DNA from: CAYPAV01 sp964408805
GTDB taxonomy: Bacteria > Pseudomonadota > Alphaproteobacteria > UBA8366
NCBI GenBank assembly: GCA_964408805.1
Contig: CAYPAV010000008.1
Span: 124,001 to 188,000, forward strand
Direction of reading: 5' to 3'
Length of the DNA: 64,000 nt
Of the stretch, positions 53,113-61,168 are shown in pieces. The notes beneath the pieces were generated by a model. It saw only the letters and a program-made list of their open reading frames with translations, did no database searches and was not told where the DNA came from. Position 1 is the stretch's first letter, and every line of letters begins with the position of its first letter. Position numbers and translations under genes: made by a program.

Positions 53113-53973
53113 TCAGCTCGTTTGATTTCGCTTGTCGAACACATCCTCGAGGCTACACGCTAAATCCCTCATGCTGTGTTCGGCGATTGCGTTAGCTCTT
53201 TTGAGATTGTAGCGGATCTCGACGATTTTCGGGTTCGATATGGCGATTGGGAACACCTTCTTCATCGCCCAGCGCAAAATAGCGAGCACTTCGCCGCGCT
53301 CGTAAACACGGTAAATACGCATGCCTGTCTGGCTCTTGATTCGGTTGTCGTAATCCACGCTGAAAAAACCCGTAACCACCGACGAATCGAAGGCGTAGAC
53401 GATATCGATCTGGTCGGACATGTAACCGGCCTGTTGGGCCAGGCCGCCGCCCAGCGAATGGCCGGTGGCCACAATCCGTGCGTCCTTGTAACCATCCCTT
53501 CCGCGTATCTCCTCGATCAATTTTGGGATCAAGTCGCGTGTCTGATCGTATTGATCCCAGGTGAGGGGAACAGCGCGGGTCACCCATCGGAAGTTGGAGA
53601 ACCAATCGCCAAGCTGTTTGGGGTCCGTCCCACGAAAGGCGATCGCGATCGTCGGCGGCTCGCCAAGAGGCTTTCTCTCCCAAACACTGTATTGAAAGCC
53701 CTTTATCTTGAGACCTCTCGTGCGGTTCTGCCGCCTCGGCGGAAAATCGACCTCATTAAGATTCTCGATCTTGGTCCAACGGAAGGGTGCCACGGAACTA
53801 CAAATCTTTTCGATGGGAACGTCCTTCTCGTAGACCTCCGCGCTCATCAACGCGAATTCGTGCAGATATTCCAGCTCGGGTTCGAGCTTACCCTGTGCAA
53901 TCCGCTTTGTGTCGATCGCACCCCGCACGATCGCCTGATCATCCCCCTGGTCAAGCGCGGCACATCCGTTCAT
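53113..53973 (-). CDS. lipase-like alpha/beta hydrolase (class 3 lipase fold)
   Basis: The 286-residue protein has the nucleophile elbow GHSLGGG with Ser173, a probable acid at Asp196 (YAFDSSVV) and a probable histidine at His266 (AEHSMRD). The segment TIAIAFRGTD is the typical class 3 lipase strand and oxyanion region. The substrate is unknown. The ATG at 53973 gives MNGCAAL, where Cys4 looks like a lipobox with its signal peptide missing: the frame is open about 19 codons further upstream without a standard start. It is on the opposite strand to its neighbours, between ftsB and pdhA, in lower-GC surroundings. Confidence 0.72.
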   Translation of the reverse strand: MNGCAALDQGDDQAIVRGAIDTKRIAQGKLEPELEYLHEFALMSAEVYEKDVPIEKICSSVAPFRWTKIENLNEVDFPPRRQNRTRGLKIKGFQYSVWERKPLGEPPTIAIAFRGTDPKQLGDWFSNFRWVTRAVPLTWDQYDQTRDLIPKLIEEIRGRDGYKDARIVATGHSLGGGLAQQAGYMSDQIDIVYAFDSSVVTGFFSVDYDNRIKSQTGMRIYRVYERGEVLAILRWAMKKVFPIAISNPKIVEIRYNLKRANAIAEHSMRDLACSLEDVFDKRNQTS

Positions 53974-54451
53974 TAGAGAAGAACCAATGCTGCGTATAAC
54001 AGCGATCTTGTTCGATTTCCCACAACAGAGTCATTCCTTATTGTTATGCGAAAGTGCGGCTATCATTAAAAGAGAAAAACTGAGACTAATATATATCATA
54101 ACGTTACAAATGAGCCAATATTAGCCGGTTAGACGCCGGAACCAATGCGAAATTACTCGAATTGAGTCACGGTTATGATGGTTTCCTCGATTAGGTCGAT
54201 CCGATAAGGCCTATTAGTGGCGAATTGGTTAAACATGTTCGGTCCTCTTCGATACGGAAGCCGAATGATGCTGACTTCAATCGTAGTTTCCGGGTCGCCT
54301 TTCAAGATTATTAACTTGAATTAAGTAAAAATTAAAATTTAGTTTATAAATCAATATTTTATCTTTCAGTTGAAGATTCGCTCTAGATGCATTAGGTGTT
54401 CATCTAAGGTAAGATAACAACGGCATCTTATGAACGCGGGGACACTGGGAC
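53974..54451. other. 478-base AT-rich intergenic region before pdhA
   Basis: No gene is supported here. The part from about 54060 to 54420 is very AT-rich compared with the chromosome around it. Visible features are an inverted repeat TTCAAG/CTTGAA (54301-54306 and 54315-54320), a TTAA-N7-TTAA element (54321-54335) and several GANTC sites. The promoters of pdhA and, in the other direction, of the lipase-like gene should lie here. I could not fix convincing -35/-10 pairs. Confidence 0.6.
54321..54335 (+). promoter_or_regulatory. CtrA-like box upstream of pdhA
   Basis: TTAA, seven bases, TTAA matches the CtrA consensus of Alphaproteobacteria. It lies about 115 bases before the pdhA start. The tract is AT-rich, so a chance match is quite possible, and another TTAA six bases upstream adds to that doubt. 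Confidence 0.3.
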
Positions 54452-55468
54452 ATGGCTGTTAAGGAGCGATCCCGAGGCCGACGAACGGCGCGAAAACCCG
54501 ACAACACGACCCCCGACGAACTCCTAGGCTTCTATCGTGAAATGTTGCTGATCCGGCGTTTCGAGGAAAAGGCGGGGCAGCTTTACGGCATGGGTTTGAT
54601 CGGCGGGTTCTGTCATCTCTATATCGGTCAAGAGGCCGTCGTCGTCGGAATGCAGTCGGTTCTACGCGAAGGCGATGCGTTGCTGACCAGTTACCGGGAT
54701 CATGGCCATATGTTGGCAAGCGGCATGGATGCACGCGGTGTCATGGCTGAGTTGACCGGGCGTGCGGGCGGATATTCGAAGGGCAAGGGCGGCTCCATGC
54801 ATATGTTCAGCAAGGAGCGGAATTTCTATGGCGGACATGGCATCGTTGGCGCCCAAGTGCCGATCGGCACCGGAATCGCCTTCGCGCACAAGTATTCGAA
54901 CTCGGGGAACGTTTGCCTGACCTATCTTGGCGACGGCGCGGTCAATCAGGGGCAGGTTTACGAATCCTTCAATATGGCCGGGCTTTGGGATTTGCCTGTG
55001 GTCTATGTGATCGAAAACAATAAATACGGTATGGGGACGAGTATCGAGCGGGCTTCGGCCGGGACCGAGCTTCATCTTCGCGGCAAGGCCTATGGGGTGG
55101 CCAGCAAGCAGGTCGACGGGATGGACGTCTCGGCGGTCCAGGCGGCCGGGGCGACTGCGGTCAAGCACTGCCGTGCCGGGAAAGGTCCCTACATCCTGGA
55201 AATGATGACCTATCGCTATCGCGGTCATTCGATGTCCGATCCCGCAAAGTACCGTTCGCGCGAGGAAGTCAGCAAGGTGCGTGCTGAGCGAGACCCGATC
55301 GACCGGTTGAAACTCGAGATCCTTGAGGCCGGGTACGCGGATGAAGCCGCGCTGAAAGAATTTGACCGTGAAATCAAAGATTTAGTGGCCGATGCCGCTG
55401 AATTCGCGCAAACAAGCCCGGAACCGGACGCCGCGGAATTGTATACCGACGTCCTTGTCGACGCCTGA
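54452..55468 (+). CDS. pdhA: pyruvate dehydrogenase E1 component subunit alpha
   Basis: With PdhB it decarboxylates pyruvate on thiamine diphosphate and passes the acetyl group to lipoyl-E2. The 338-residue protein has the cofactor-binding motif from GDGAVNQG (160-167) to ENN (188-190), SYRDHGHMLASG, and the phosphorylation-loop region YRGHSMSDPAKYR. The N-terminal 20 residues are basic and variable. It heads the pdhABC-lpdA-lipA-ratA run and is separated from pdhB by 18 bases. Confidence 0.96.
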   Translation: MAVKERSRGRRTARKPDNTTPDELLGFYREMLLIRRFEEKAGQLYGMGLIGGFCHLYIGQEAVVVGMQSVLREGDALLTSYRDHGHMLASGMDARGVMAELTGRAGGYSKGKGGSMHMFSKERNFYGGHGIVGAQVPIGTGIAFAHKYSNSGNVCLTYLGDGAVNQGQVYESFNMAGLWDLPVVYVIENNKYGMGTSIERASAGTELHLRGKAYGVASKQVDGMDVSAVQAAGATAVKHCRAGKGPYILEMMTYRYRGHSMSDPAKYRSREEVSKVRAERDPIDRLKLEILEAGYADEAALKEFDREIKDLVADAAEFAQTSPEPDAAELYTDVLVDA

Positions 55469-55486
55469 GCGCGCGAGGGAACCGCC

Positions 55487-56830
55487 ATGCCAGTCGAGGT
55501 CTTGATGCCGGCACTGTCGCCCACCATGACGGAGGGAAAGCTTGCCCGGTGGCTGAAATCTGAAGGGGAAGCGGTCGCGGCCGGCGATGTCATCGCGGAA
55601 ATCGAGACCGACAAGGCGACAATGGAAATCGAGGCCGTCGATGACGGCACGGTCGGCCGTATTCTTGTTGGCGAAGGGACGGAGGAAGTTCCGGTCAACA
55701 CCCCGATCGCACTGTTGCTGACGGACGGCGAGGTGCCGGCGGCGCTGGATGCGGTCCCAGAGCCGGAAGCGGTGCCGGTCGAGGCACCGATTGTGGCCGC
55801 CTCTGCGGCACCTGCCGAGTCCGAATCGAGCCCGACGCCGGAGGGCGCGCAGTCTCAAACCGTGCGCGACGCGCTGCGGGACGCGATGGCCGAGGAGATG
55901 CGCCGCGACGAGACGGTCTTTTTAATGGGCGAGGAAGTCGGCCAATATCAGGGCGCCTACAAGGTGAGTCAGGGATTGTTGGACGAATTCGGTGAGCGCC
56001 GGGTTATCGATACACCGATTACCGAGCACGGTTTTACCGGTGTTGGGGTTGGCGCCGCCTTCGCCGGGTTGAAGCCGATTATCGAGTTCATGACCTTTAA
56101 TTTCGCCATGCAGGCGGTCGACCATCTCATCAATTCCGCGGCCAAGACCCGCTATATGTCGGGCGGTCAAATGACCTGTCCCGCGGTTTTCCGGGGTCCC
56201 AACGGTGCGGCCAGCCGTGTCGGTGCACAGCATTCGCAGTGTTACGCGAGCTGGTATGCCCATTGTCCGGGCCTAAAAGTGGTCTCGCCCTGGTCGGCGA
56301 GCGATTCGAAGGGGCTCCTGAAGGCGGCGATTCGGGATCCGAATCCGGTGATCTTTCTCGAAAACGAGATCCTTTACGGCGAGTCTTTCGACGTGCCGAC
56401 CGAAGACGACCACGTCGTTCCGATCGGTCAGGCGAATATCCTGCGGTCGGGAGGCGACGTGACGATCCTCGCCTTTTCGATCATGGTCGGAAAAGCGCTC
56501 GCGGCGGCGGAGCAGCTCGCGGCCGAAGGGGTCGATGCCGAGGTTATCGACCTTCGGACGATCCGGCCGCTCGATGTGGCCACCATTACTGAGTCAGTCA
56601 AGAAGACCAATCGCGTCGTCAGCTGTGAGGAAGGCTGGCCGTTCGCCGGAATCGGTGCGGAAATCGCCGCCCTGGTGATGGAAAACGCCTTTGATTGGCT
56701 CGATGCGCCGGTGCGGCGGGTCTGTAGTGTCGATGTACCACTCCCCTATGCCGCCAACCTGGAACAATTGGCCCTGCCGCAGGTGGATGATATCGCCAAG
56801 GCGGCACGGGAAGTTTGTTACAAAAGCTAA
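55487..56830 (+). CDS. pdhB: pyruvate dehydrogenase E1 subunit beta with N-terminal lipoyl domain
   Basis: This is the beta half of the thiamine-dependent E1 heterotetramer. The 447-residue protein has a lipoyl domain at 1-78 with the lipoylated lysine K43 in ETDKATME, an acidic and alanine/proline-rich linker (about 80-125), and the E1-beta fold from RDALRDAMAEEM onward. That part shows VFLMGEEVGQYQGAYKVSQGL, DTPITEHGFTGVGVGAAF and FRGPNGAASRVGAQHSQ. Lipoyl domains on E1-beta are known in Alphaproteobacteria. The domain is closely related to that of the next gene. pdhC starts 11 bases after the stop. Confidence 0.96.
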   Translation: MPVEVLMPALSPTMTEGKLARWLKSEGEAVAAGDVIAEIETDKATMEIEAVDDGTVGRILVGEGTEEVPVNTPIALLLTDGEVPAALDAVPEPEAVPVEAPIVAASAAPAESESSPTPEGAQSQTVRDALRDAMAEEMRRDETVFLMGEEVGQYQGAYKVSQGLLDEFGERRVIDTPITEHGFTGVGVGAAFAGLKPIIEFMTFNFAMQAVDHLINSAAKTRYMSGGQMTCPAVFRGPNGAASRVGAQHSQCYASWYAHCPGLKVVSPWSASDSKGLLKAAIRDPNPVIFLENEILYGESFDVPTEDDHVVPIGQANILRSGGDVTILAFSIMVGKALAAAEQLAAEGVDAEVIDLRTIRPLDVATITESVKKTNRVVSCEEGWPFAGIGAEIAALVMENAFDWLDAPVRRVCSVDVPLPYAANLEQLALPQVDDIAKAAREVCYKS

Positions 56831-56841
56831 GAGGGCTCGAA

Positions 56842-57075
56842 ATGCCGATTAAGGTCTTAATGCCCGCCCTGTCTCCCACCATGACGGAGGGAAAACTCGC
56901 GAAATGGCATGTCTCGACCGGTGATACGGTCAATTCAGGCGATATCATCGCGGAAATCGAAACCGACAAGGCGACGATGGAGGTCGAGGCCGTCGAGGAG
57001 GGCACCGTCGGTCGATTGCTGATTGATGAAGGTGCCGAAGGCGTCGCCGTCAATTCGATAATTGCCTTGCTATTG
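56842..57075 (+). repeat. second copy of the lipoyl-domain coding repeat (first at 55487-55720)
   Basis: The segments encoding residues 1-78 of PdhB and PdhC are diverged direct repeats about 1.36 kb apart. They include an identical 20-base stretch near the start and long blocks differing at few positions around the lipoylation site. The repeat reflects domain duplication. Confidence 0.85.
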
Positions 57076-58137
57076 GAAGAGGGTGAAGGCGACGGGGCAT
57101 TGGACGACGTGGATATGTCCGCATCCGTCTCGGCACCGGCCGCGCCTGCACCACCGCCGGCGGCGGCGCCGCCTCCGGTTTCGGCAGCACCGATTGAAAC
57201 GCCGAAGCCACCGACGGCAGCGGCCGCCTCGGGGGTCGAACGCATTTTCGCCAGTCCCTTGGCGCGACGCATGGCCGAACAGGCAGGTCTCGCGCTCGAT
57301 GGTGTGGCGGGCTCGGGACCAAATGGACGCATTGTGAAGCGCGATATCGAAACGGCGATCGCGGGGGGCGGTGTTGCCGCGGCACCCGCGGCCGCGGAAG
57401 CGGCACCGCAACCCGCTCCGGCGGCGGCGGTCGCGGCCTCCGGCTTCGAGCCCGAGTTCGAACTGGTTCCCGCGACCTCGATGCGCAAGACCATCGCGCG
57501 CCGGCTCAGCGAATCAAAACAAACGGTGCCGCATTTCTATCTTTCCGTCGAATGCGAAATCGACGAGCTCTTGGCCTTGCGTAAGTCCCTGAATGAAAAG
57601 GCGGATGGTGCTTTCAAGATTTCGGTCAACGATTTGGTGGTTCGGGCCGCCGCCTTGGCCTTGCGCCACGTGCCGGCCGCGAATGCATCCTGGGCGGGTG
57701 ACGGGATACGGTATTACAAGTCGGCGGATATTTCGGTTGCGGTTGCCACAGAAGGCGGCTTGATCACGCCGGTTGTCCGGCAGGCCGACAACAAGGGGCT
57801 GGAGGCAATCAGCAACGAGACCAAAGTCTTGGCGGCAAAGGCACGCGACGGGAAGTTGATGCCCGAGGAGTATGAGGGCGGCACCTTCAGTATCTCCAAT
57901 CTCGGAATGTACGGGATTCGTGAGTTTTCCGCTGTCATCAACCCGCCTCAGGCTTGCATTCTGGCGGTCGGCGCGGGCGAAGCCCGGCCGGTCGTCAAGG
58001 ATGGGGCGGTTGCCGTCGCGACGGTGATGAACTGCACGCTTTCGGTTGACCATCGGGCGGTCGACGGTGCTGTCGGTGCTGAATTTCTTCAAGTTTTGAA
58101 GGGCTTATTGGAAGATCCTCTTAGGATGCTTTTATAA
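56842..58137 (+). CDS. pdhC: dihydrolipoamide acetyltransferase (E2 of pyruvate dehydrogenase)
   Basis: This core subunit transfers the acetyl group from lipoyl-E2 to CoA. The 431-residue protein has one lipoyl domain (1-78, K43), an alanine/proline linker, a peripheral subunit-binding domain (about 134-173, FASPLARRMAEQAGL), a second linker, and the acetyltransferase domain with the catalytic DHRAVDGAVGAEF (histidine about 404). The ATG at 56842 has a GAGGG site eight bases upstream. A frame opening earlier, inside pdhB, is not used. The N-terminal 20 residues match those of pdhB almost exactly. Confidence 0.96.
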   Translation: MPIKVLMPALSPTMTEGKLAKWHVSTGDTVNSGDIIAEIETDKATMEVEAVEEGTVGRLLIDEGAEGVAVNSIIALLLEEGEGDGALDDVDMSASVSAPAAPAPPPAAAPPPVSAAPIETPKPPTAAAASGVERIFASPLARRMAEQAGLALDGVAGSGPNGRIVKRDIETAIAGGGVAAAPAAAEAAPQPAPAAAVAASGFEPEFELVPATSMRKTIARRLSESKQTVPHFYLSVECEIDELLALRKSLNEKADGAFKISVNDLVVRAAALALRHVPAANASWAGDGIRYYKSADISVAVATEGGLITPVVRQADNKGLEAISNETKVLAAKARDGKLMPEEYEGGTFSISNLGMYGIREFSAVINPPQACILAVGAGEARPVVKDGAVAVATVMNCTLSVDHRAVDGAVGAEFLQVLKGLLEDPLRMLL

Positions 58138-58190
58138 ACGGGAGGGGCCCGCATCGGACCGCCTCGCGGTCGATCGAAGGAGAGTCCGAA

Positions 58191-59603
58191 TTGGCGAACA
58201 AGGAATTCGACATTGCAGTCATTGGCGGCGGCCCCGGCGGCTATGTCGCGGCCATTCGCGCCGCCCAACTCGGCATGCGAACGGCGCTTATCGAGGCTCA
58301 ACATCTCGGCGGGATCTGTCTCAATTGGGGTTGCATCCCGACGAAGGCATTGCTGCGGAGCGCGGAGATTTTCGAAAATATCAAACACGCCGAAGCCTTT
58401 GGGCTTGAAGTCGAGGGGGTGAAATTTGACGTCTCGAAGATCGTCGATCGCTCGCGAAAAATCGCCGCGCAACTGAGCGGCGGCGTCGCGCATCTTTTGA
58501 AGAAGAACGGTGTCGAGGTTTTCGACGGTTGGGGCAAACTCGGTCCTCGGACGGGTGACAAACGGCGCCTGCTCGTGGAGAAGGATGGCAATCCAATAGA
58601 CGAAATTAATGCTAAATATACTATTATTGCAAGTGGAGCGAGGGCGCGCGATCTTCCCGGTATGGAGCCCAATGGCGAGACCATTTGGTCGTACAAGGAA
58701 GCGATGGTACCGAAGGCCATGCCGGCGTCGGTTTTGGTTGTCGGATCTGGTGCGATTGGAATCGAGTTCGCGAGCTTTTATCGGACCCTTGGGGCCGAGG
58801 TTACGGTGGTCGAGATCCTTGATCGGATCCTTCCCGTCGAAGATGCGGAGATCTCGGCACTTGCGCAAAAGGCATTTCAAAAACAAGGTATGAAATTTCA
58901 TACCGGTGCCAAGGTCGAGGAACTAAGGAACACGGCGAGTCGGGTTGAGGCCCAAATTGTCGAAGGCGGTTCCGTCCAAAAAATAGCAGTTGATGCGGTT
59001 ATCGTCGCGGTTGGGATTGTCGGTAATGTCGAAGGCATGGGGCTGGAAGATTCTGCCGTCGAAATCGATCGCGGGCACATCGTTATCGACGAATGGATGC
59101 GGACCGGCGAGGCTGGTGTCTATGCAATAGGCGATGTCGCGGGTCCGCCGTGGCTTGCCCATAAGGCCAGTCATGAAGGCGTCATTTGTGTCGAAAAAAT
59201 TGCCGGAAACGACCATGTCTCGCCGCTCAACACCTCAAACATTCCAGGTTGCACCTATTGCCATCCTCAAATTGCTTCAGTTGGACTAACAGAGGAGAAT
59301 GCGGTTGCCGCCGGGCATGAGGTCCGTGTTGGGCGATTCCCCTTTATCGGTAATGGTAAGGCGATCGCGTTGGGGACGACTGAGGGAATGATTAAGACCA
59401 TTTTTGATAAATCCACCGGCGAGCTTTTGGGTGCCCATATGATTGGGGCGGAAGTTACTGAACTCATTCAAGGATATTGCGTGGCGAAATCCTTGGAGAC
59501 CACGGAGGCGGATTTAATGGAGACAATTTTCCCGCATCCGACACTTTCCGAGATGATGCATGAGTCGGTTTTGAGCGCTTATGATCGAGCAATTCATATA
59601 TAG
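58191..59603 (+). CDS. lpdA: dihydrolipoyl dehydrogenase
   Basis: This is the FAD-dependent E3 that reoxidises dihydrolipoamide with NAD in the pyruvate and other 2-oxoacid dehydrogenases. The 470-residue protein has the FAD-binding IGGGPGGYVAAIRAAQLG (about 11-28), the redox disulfide C43/C48 in GGICLNWGCIP, the NAD-binding VVGSGAIGIEFASF, and the C-terminal dimer region HPHPTLSEMMHE-like (FPHPTLSEMMHES). It has no lipoyl domain. The start is a TTG at 58191 with a strong AAGGAGAG site upstream; no ATG fits. Confidence 0.95.
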   Translation: MANKEFDIAVIGGGPGGYVAAIRAAQLGMRTALIEAQHLGGICLNWGCIPTKALLRSAEIFENIKHAEAFGLEVEGVKFDVSKIVDRSRKIAAQLSGGVAHLLKKNGVEVFDGWGKLGPRTGDKRRLLVEKDGNPIDEINAKYTIIASGARARDLPGMEPNGETIWSYKEAMVPKAMPASVLVVGSGAIGIEFASFYRTLGAEVTVVEILDRILPVEDAEISALAQKAFQKQGMKFHTGAKVEELRNTASRVEAQIVEGGSVQKIAVDAVIVAVGIVGNVEGMGLEDSAVEIDRGHIVIDEWMRTGEAGVYAIGDVAGPPWLAHKASHEGVICVEKIAGNDHVSPLNTSNIPGCTYCHPQIASVGLTEENAVAAGHEVRVGRFPFIGNGKAIALGTTEGMIKTIFDKSTGELLGAHMIGAEVTELIQGYCVAKSLETTEADLMETIFPHPTLSEMMHESVLSAYDRAIHI

Positions 59604-59633
59604 TAATTGTTCGACAACCAATAGAGGCCATCG

Positions 59634-60614
59634 ATGACCTCGATCGATACGAATGACGCGCGAAATTCGCGTCACCCGGAAAAGAAGCATAAAGAAGACA
59701 ATCCCTCTCCTCGCAAGCCACCTTGGATCCGAGTGAAGGCGCCAAATTCGCCGGTCTATTTCGAGACCCGGAATATCGTCAGAGACAACCGATTAAGCAC
59801 CGTTTGCGAGGAGGCCGGGTGCCCGAATATCGGCGAATGCTGGGCGAAGAAACACGCGACTTTCATGATCATGGGCGAGACCTGTACGCGGGCCTGTGCC
59901 TTCTGCAATGTGGCCACCGGGCGGCCCGCGCCGCTCGATTCGCATGAGCCCCTGCGAGTCGCGGAAGCCGTGGCGCAACTTGGCCTGGCGCATGTTGTCG
60001 TGACATCGGTCGACAGGGATGATCTTGCCGATGGCGGGGCCGCACACTTCGCTGCCGTCATTAAGGCGCTTCGCGCGCACGCGCCAGAGACCACGATCGA
60101 AGTGCTGACACCGGACTTTCTCGGCAAGGATGGAGCCATCGAATCCGTCGTCGCGGCGGCCCCCGATGTCTTCAATCACAACATCGAAACCGTGCCCCGG
60201 TTGTACCCATCGATTCGGCCCGGCTCGCGCTACTTTACAAGCCTGGAGTTGCTCAATCGAGTGCGCCGGATTTCACCCGATATTTTCACTAAATCGGGCA
60301 TGATGGTCGGGCTCGGCGAGACCCGCGACGAGGTATTACAGGTGATGGACGACCTCCGCGCCGCCGATGTCGAATTTCTGACCGTGGGACAGTATCTGCA
60401 ACCGACGCCGAAACACGCGCCGGTCGACCGATTCGTGACCCCGGATGAGTTTCAAGGCCTCGAATCGATGGCCCGCGGGAAGGGGTTCTTGATGGTTTCC
60501 GCGACCCCGCTCACACGGTCATCCTATCACGCCGGCGATGATTTCGGACGGCTTCGAAATGCGCGCGAATTGAAGCGCGAGCGGATCGGCCCAGCCGCAA
60601 CCGGGACCGATTGA
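59634..60614 (+). CDS. lipA: lipoyl synthase
   Basis: This radical-SAM enzyme inserts sulfur into the octanoyl chain on lipoyl domains. The 326-residue protein has the auxiliary cluster cysteines C58, C63 and C69 and the radical-SAM cluster cysteines C84, C88 and C91 (CTRACAFC). It also carries the family's C-terminal RSSYHAGDDF-like serine. Its substrates are the lipoyl domains of PdhB and PdhC just upstream. lipB, which supplies the octanoyl group, is not in the window. Confidence 0.97.
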   Translation: MTSIDTNDARNSRHPEKKHKEDNPSPRKPPWIRVKAPNSPVYFETRNIVRDNRLSTVCEEAGCPNIGECWAKKHATFMIMGETCTRACAFCNVATGRPAPLDSHEPLRVAEAVAQLGLAHVVVTSVDRDDLADGGAAHFAAVIKALRAHAPETTIEVLTPDFLGKDGAIESVVAAAPDVFNHNIETVPRLYPSIRPGSRYFTSLELLNRVRRISPDIFTKSGMMVGLGETRDEVLQVMDDLRAADVEFLTVGQYLQPTPKHAPVDRFVTPDEFQGLESMARGKGFLMVSATPLTRSSYHAGDDFGRLRNARELKRERIGPAATGTD

Positions 60615-60639
60615 GCAACTGCGGCGCGACACCCTTCCC

Positions 60640-61089
60640 ATGCAGGATTATTCCGAGCGGCGCACCATCGCATATCCCGCAGATGACCTCTACGAGATCG
60701 TCGCGGACGTCGAATCCTATCCAAAATTCCTTCCTTGGTGTGTCGACGCGCGTGTGGTGGAGAAAAACGACGGAATTATAATTGCTGATTTAATGATTGG
60801 TTTTAATGCATTAAGGGAGAAATTTAGAAGCATAGTTGAGCTTAATAGAGCCGAATTGTCGGTCTCCTCGCGGCAAGAAAAGGGGCCATTCCGACATCTC
60901 GAGAGTCGATGGCTATTCACGCCGTCGAGCGAGACCGAGACCATGGTGGACTTCACCCTATCGTTTGAATTCCGCTCCCGTCTGTTGGACCGCCTCATGG
61001 GGGCAGTTTTCGACAAGGCCAGTCGGAAGATGATGGCGGCTTTCGAGGCCCGCGCGGTGGAGTTACTGGGGGGTCAATACGGTCCCTAG
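60640..61089 (+). CDS. RatA/COQ10 family ubiquinone-binding protein
   Basis: This START-fold protein of 149 residues matches the COQ10/RatA family by YPADDLYEIVADVESYPKFLPWC at about 12-34, LMIGFNALREKFRS, and the final helix region VFDKASRKMMAAFEARA. Its members bind coenzyme Q and aid respiration in eukaryotes and Alphaproteobacteria, while the E. coli RatA name comes from a proposed toxin role. In this setting (after lipA, near respiratory genes) the coenzyme Q role seems more likely; this is inference. It begins 25 bases after lipA. Confidence 0.85.
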   Translation: MQDYSERRTIAYPADDLYEIVADVESYPKFLPWCVDARVVEKNDGIIIADLMIGFNALREKFRSIVELNRAELSVSSRQEKGPFRHLESRWLFTPSSETETMVDFTLSFEFRSRLLDRLMGAVFDKASRKMMAAFEARAVELLGGQYGP

Positions 61090-61135
61090 CTAATTCTGTA
61101 TTTTGCATATTGAATTAGGTATGATAACTAATTAG
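61090..61135. promoter_or_regulatory. operator-like repeats before the HTH regulator gene
   Basis: CTAATTC (61090-61096) and GAATTAG (61112-61118) are perfect inverted repeats, and the palindrome CTAATTAG follows at 61128-61135. Three CTAATT-type half-sites within 46 bases in an AT-rich gap, just before an HTH gene, suggest an autoregulatory operator. The first pair could also be a transcription stop for the ratA gene. Confidence 0.4.
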
Positions 61136-61168
61136 ACGTGTCGATGAAAATCAGCGTCAACCGATCAA

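Noticed and set aside
53176..53976. A long plus-strand reading frame opposite the lipase-like gene
   Set aside because: It has no recognisable motif or ribosome site, while the minus-strand frame has a full lipase active-site pattern. It is a shadow of GC-rich coding sequence.
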